Source: Hymenobacter sp. BRD67 (GTDB taxonomy: Bacteria > Bacteroidota > Bacteroidia > Cytophagales > Hymenobacteraceae). Taken from it: 64,000 nt of DNA. Below are positions 63,712 through 64,000 of the stretch, piece after piece. Numbering within the stretch: position 1 is the first letter of the stretch; every line of letters starts with the position of its first letter. The stretch lies in contig NZ_CP053904.1 of the NCBI RefSeq assembly GCF_013256425.1, positions 1,798,001-1,862,000 of the forward strand, read 5' to 3'. The notes below the pieces were generated by a model that saw only the letters and a list, made by a program, of their open reading frames with translations, was not told where the DNA came from and did not search any database. The position numbers and the translations under genes were made by a program.

Positions 63712-64000
63712 TTATTCAATATTTAAATAAAGGGTCACCGTATTCGTGCGCAGGCTTTGCAAGCTGTTGCTGTACGCGTTGTCGCGCGGGGTCAGCACAT
63801 TGCGCAGGCCGTGCGAGAAGCGCAGCTCGGGCCCAAACTTGAAGTAGGGGTAAAATAAATCGAGGCCGACGCCGTATTCCAGCATCAGGTCGTCGCGGGC
63901 CACGGTAATCTGGTTGATGGCCGGCGTATTTTGGCGCTGCGTTACGGCAAAGCTGGGCTTGAGGCCGCCAATCATGTAAAAGCGCGTGTTGCGGCGGCGG
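63712..64000 (-). CDS. porT: PorT-like outer-membrane protein of the T9SS, 5' end outside the window
   Basis: Only the C-terminal about 95 residues are present; the frame is open to the window edge. LEYGVGLDLFYPYFKFGPEL and RFSHGLRNVL, then LQSLRTNTVTLYLNIE at the C-terminus, match the PorT (SprT) group, an outer-membrane barrel required for type IX secretion. This fits the T9SS sorting domain on the GH16 enzyme. Because the N-terminus is missing, a different small barrel of the same superfamily cannot be excluded. Confidence 0.72.
   Translation of the reverse strand, partial: RRRNTRFYMIGGLKPSFAVTQRQNTPAINQITVARDDLMLEYGVGLDLFYPYFKFGPELRFSHGLRNVLTPRDNAYSNSLQSLRTNTVTLYLNIE

Overview
The window looks like chromosome of a Bacteroidota bacterium close to Hymenobacter (Cytophagales, Hymenobacteraceae). 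Codon use is GC-rich. A glycosidase ends in a type IX secretion (T9SS) sorting domain, a PorT-like T9SS protein runs off the right edge, and families common in this phylum recur (DUF3109, DUF4290, DUF4846, BatA-type VWA protein, lipoproteins with short lipoboxes). No rRNA, tRNA, CRISPR array, transposase or prophage was recognised. The assignment is inference from gene content and style.

Layout. 1-6.2 kb: a small membrane protein, HMG-CoA lyase, an M23 peptidase, a lipoprotein, a barrel-like protein and an S8 protease. 6.4-11 kb: OmpA-like lipoprotein, M28 peptidase, SixA-like phosphatase and a T9SS-exported GH16 glucanase. 11.4-13.6 kb: a two-component system. 13.6-15.1 kb: a more AT-rich accessory patch with repeats, two orphan genes and a fragment matching the 3' end of nadR. 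15.2-22.7 kb: NadR, a large DUF3352-like protein, an APC permease and small proteins. 22.8-29 kb: a tripartite RND efflux operon. 29-36 kb: SemiSWEET, peroxiredoxin, esterases, an M2 peptidase, and pirin plus GAF genes. 36.5-39.8 kb: tandem alpha-amylases. 40-47.2 kb: aspartase, DUF3109, PcrA-type helicase, DUF4290, MurA and a small membrane protein. 47.2-56 kb: an agmatinase-family enzyme and a five-gene chemosensory operon (MCP, CheW, CheY, CheA, CheC) read leftward. 56.2-64 kb: topoisomerase I, DUF4846, a HAD phosphatase, BatA, YggS, an esterase, an SDR and PorT.

How the genes work together. The amylases, GH16 enzyme and SemiSWEET suggest external polysaccharide use. The adaptor, pump and outer-membrane factor form one efflux machine. 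The chemosensory operon centres on a soluble receptor whose N-terminal two thirds are a long HAMP array built from exact 276-bp DNA units. It has no CheR or CheB beside it, so it may not control classical adapting chemotaxis.

Two features cut across the window. First, sixteen apparent single-base losses, each placed in or beside a short homopolymer and mostly G/C, split otherwise well-conserved genes; this looks like homopolymer under-calling in the assembly rather than real gene decay, and coordinates below join the parts. Second, several families of intergenic inverted repeats occur, one of them at two distant sites, resembling REP/MITE-type dispersed elements.
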